Shown here: piece after piece, positions 7,493-7,769 of the stretch | Numbering within the stretch: position 1 is the first letter of the stretch | Layout of the letters: the number at the start of each line of letters is the position of its first letter | Assembly (NCBI GenBank): GCA_018372555.1 | Contig: JAHAIU010000129.1 | Span: 1-7,769, forward strand | Length of the DNA stretch: 7,769 bases | Reading direction: 5' to 3' | From: Clostridium sp. | GTDB lineage: Bacteria; Bacillota; Clostridia; Clostridiales; Clostridiaceae | Program-made: the position numbers and the translations under genes | Notes under the pieces: model-generated | Told to the model about the DNA's origin: nothing | The model's input: the letters and a program-made list of their open reading frames with translations, nothing else | Database searches by the model: none

Positions 7493-7717
7493 CTATTCTC
7501 TAGTAATAACATAACTTTGCTCTTTTTTTATAGTTGTAAAACTATAATCTAAAAGCTCATCAATTGCATCAGATAAATTTAATAAATCTTCATCTGTTGC
7601 AGAAACAGAAATATTCTTAAAGTTTTGTCCTTTAAAAACATCCTTTCCAGTAGAATTAACACCAACCTTATAGCTAACTGCTAAAGAATTTTCAACTAAA
7701 ACTGAACTTGCTGCCAT
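7493..7717 (-). CDS. DUF1659 family protein (74 aa)
   Basis: A small soluble protein matching DUF1659: an N-terminal strand ('SSVLVENSLAVSYKVGV'), a polar turn ('NSTGKDVFKGQNFKNI'), the hallmark 'SATDEDLLNLSDAIDELLDY' helix and a short last strand. Function is unknown. It commonly precedes a DUF2922 gene in clostridia and bacilli, as here. The longer ATG at 7735 lies upstream of the GGAGGTGAT ribosome binding site (7722-7730) and is rejected. Two adjacent ATGs follow (7720 and 7717); the second has the better 8-nt spacing from GGAGG and gives the family-typical MAASS start. Regulation may involve the leader inverted repeat at 7725-7761. Confidence 0.87.
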   Translation of the reverse strand: MAASSVLVENSLAVSYKVGVNSTGKDVFKGQNFKNISVSATDEDLLNLSDAIDELLDYSFTTIKKEQSYVITRE

Positions 7718-7724
7718 CATTATC

Positions 7725-7761
7725 ACCTCCCTCATCCATATAAATATGCAAGTGTGGAGGT
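7725..7761 (-). promoter_or_regulatory. Inverted repeat able to mask the DUF1659 ribosome binding site
   Basis: In the minus-strand transcript ACCTCC (7756-7761) is complementary to GGAGGT (7725-7730), the core of the ribosome binding site. Between them CATAT/ATATG (7744-7748 and 7737-7741) forms an inner 5-bp stem with a 2-nt loop. The two stems are coaxial in layout, suggesting one interrupted hairpin that hides the site. Alternatively, GGAGG at 7756-7760 on the + strand could be the ribosome binding site of a divergent gene beyond the window. Confidence 0.4.
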
Positions 7762-7769
7762 TTTTAAAA

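Overview
The window is AT-rich, low-GC DNA. Strong AGGAGG-type ribosome binding sites, AT-biased codons and a DUF1659/DUF2922 gene pair point to a Firmicute, most likely Clostridium in the strict sense. That is an inference from style and gene content; there is no rRNA or marker gene to confirm it. All five confident genes lie on the minus strand, so the window reads functionally from right to left.

Right end (about 7014-7769): a two-gene unit encodes a DUF1659 protein (74 aa) and a DUF2922 protein (72 aa). It ends at a strong intrinsic terminator with a 15-bp stem and a U-tract (7014-7058). The leader at the window edge contains an inverted repeat that could mask the first gene's ribosome binding site.

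Middle (about 6454-7013): a 560-bp stretch with no confident gene. It holds an almost 20-copy perfect tetranucleotide tract (6742-6820), a good sigma-A-type promoter (6617-6645), and a 5' leader with two AT-rich hairpins. The second hairpin is followed by six U's just before the ribosome binding site.

Left (120-6453): a tight three-gene operon. Gene 1 encodes an 857-aa membrane-anchored extracellular protein with three successive NodB-type polysaccharide deacetylase folds, of which only the last keeps the catalytic residues. Gene 2 (18 bp later, GTG start) encodes a 681-aa membrane protein: an N-terminal PilZ (c-di-GMP receptor) domain joined to a processive family-2 glycosyltransferase of the hyaluronan synthase/NodC type. 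Gene 3 (11-bp overlap) encodes a 568-aa membrane-anchored protein with a degenerate PgaB/IcaB-like deacetylase fold and a C-terminal beta-rich, probably carbohydrate-binding region.

The best reading is a c-di-GMP-controlled exopolysaccharide module. The synthase would polymerise and export a beta-linked sugar chain, possibly containing N-acetyl-hexosamine. The third NodB domain would remove acetyl groups outside the membrane, while the degenerate domains and the last protein would bind or guide the chain. The polymer's identity cannot be read from sequence. The repeat upstream suggests that expression may vary between cells or strains. At the far left edge an open + strand frame (1-99) may be the end of a convergent gene.
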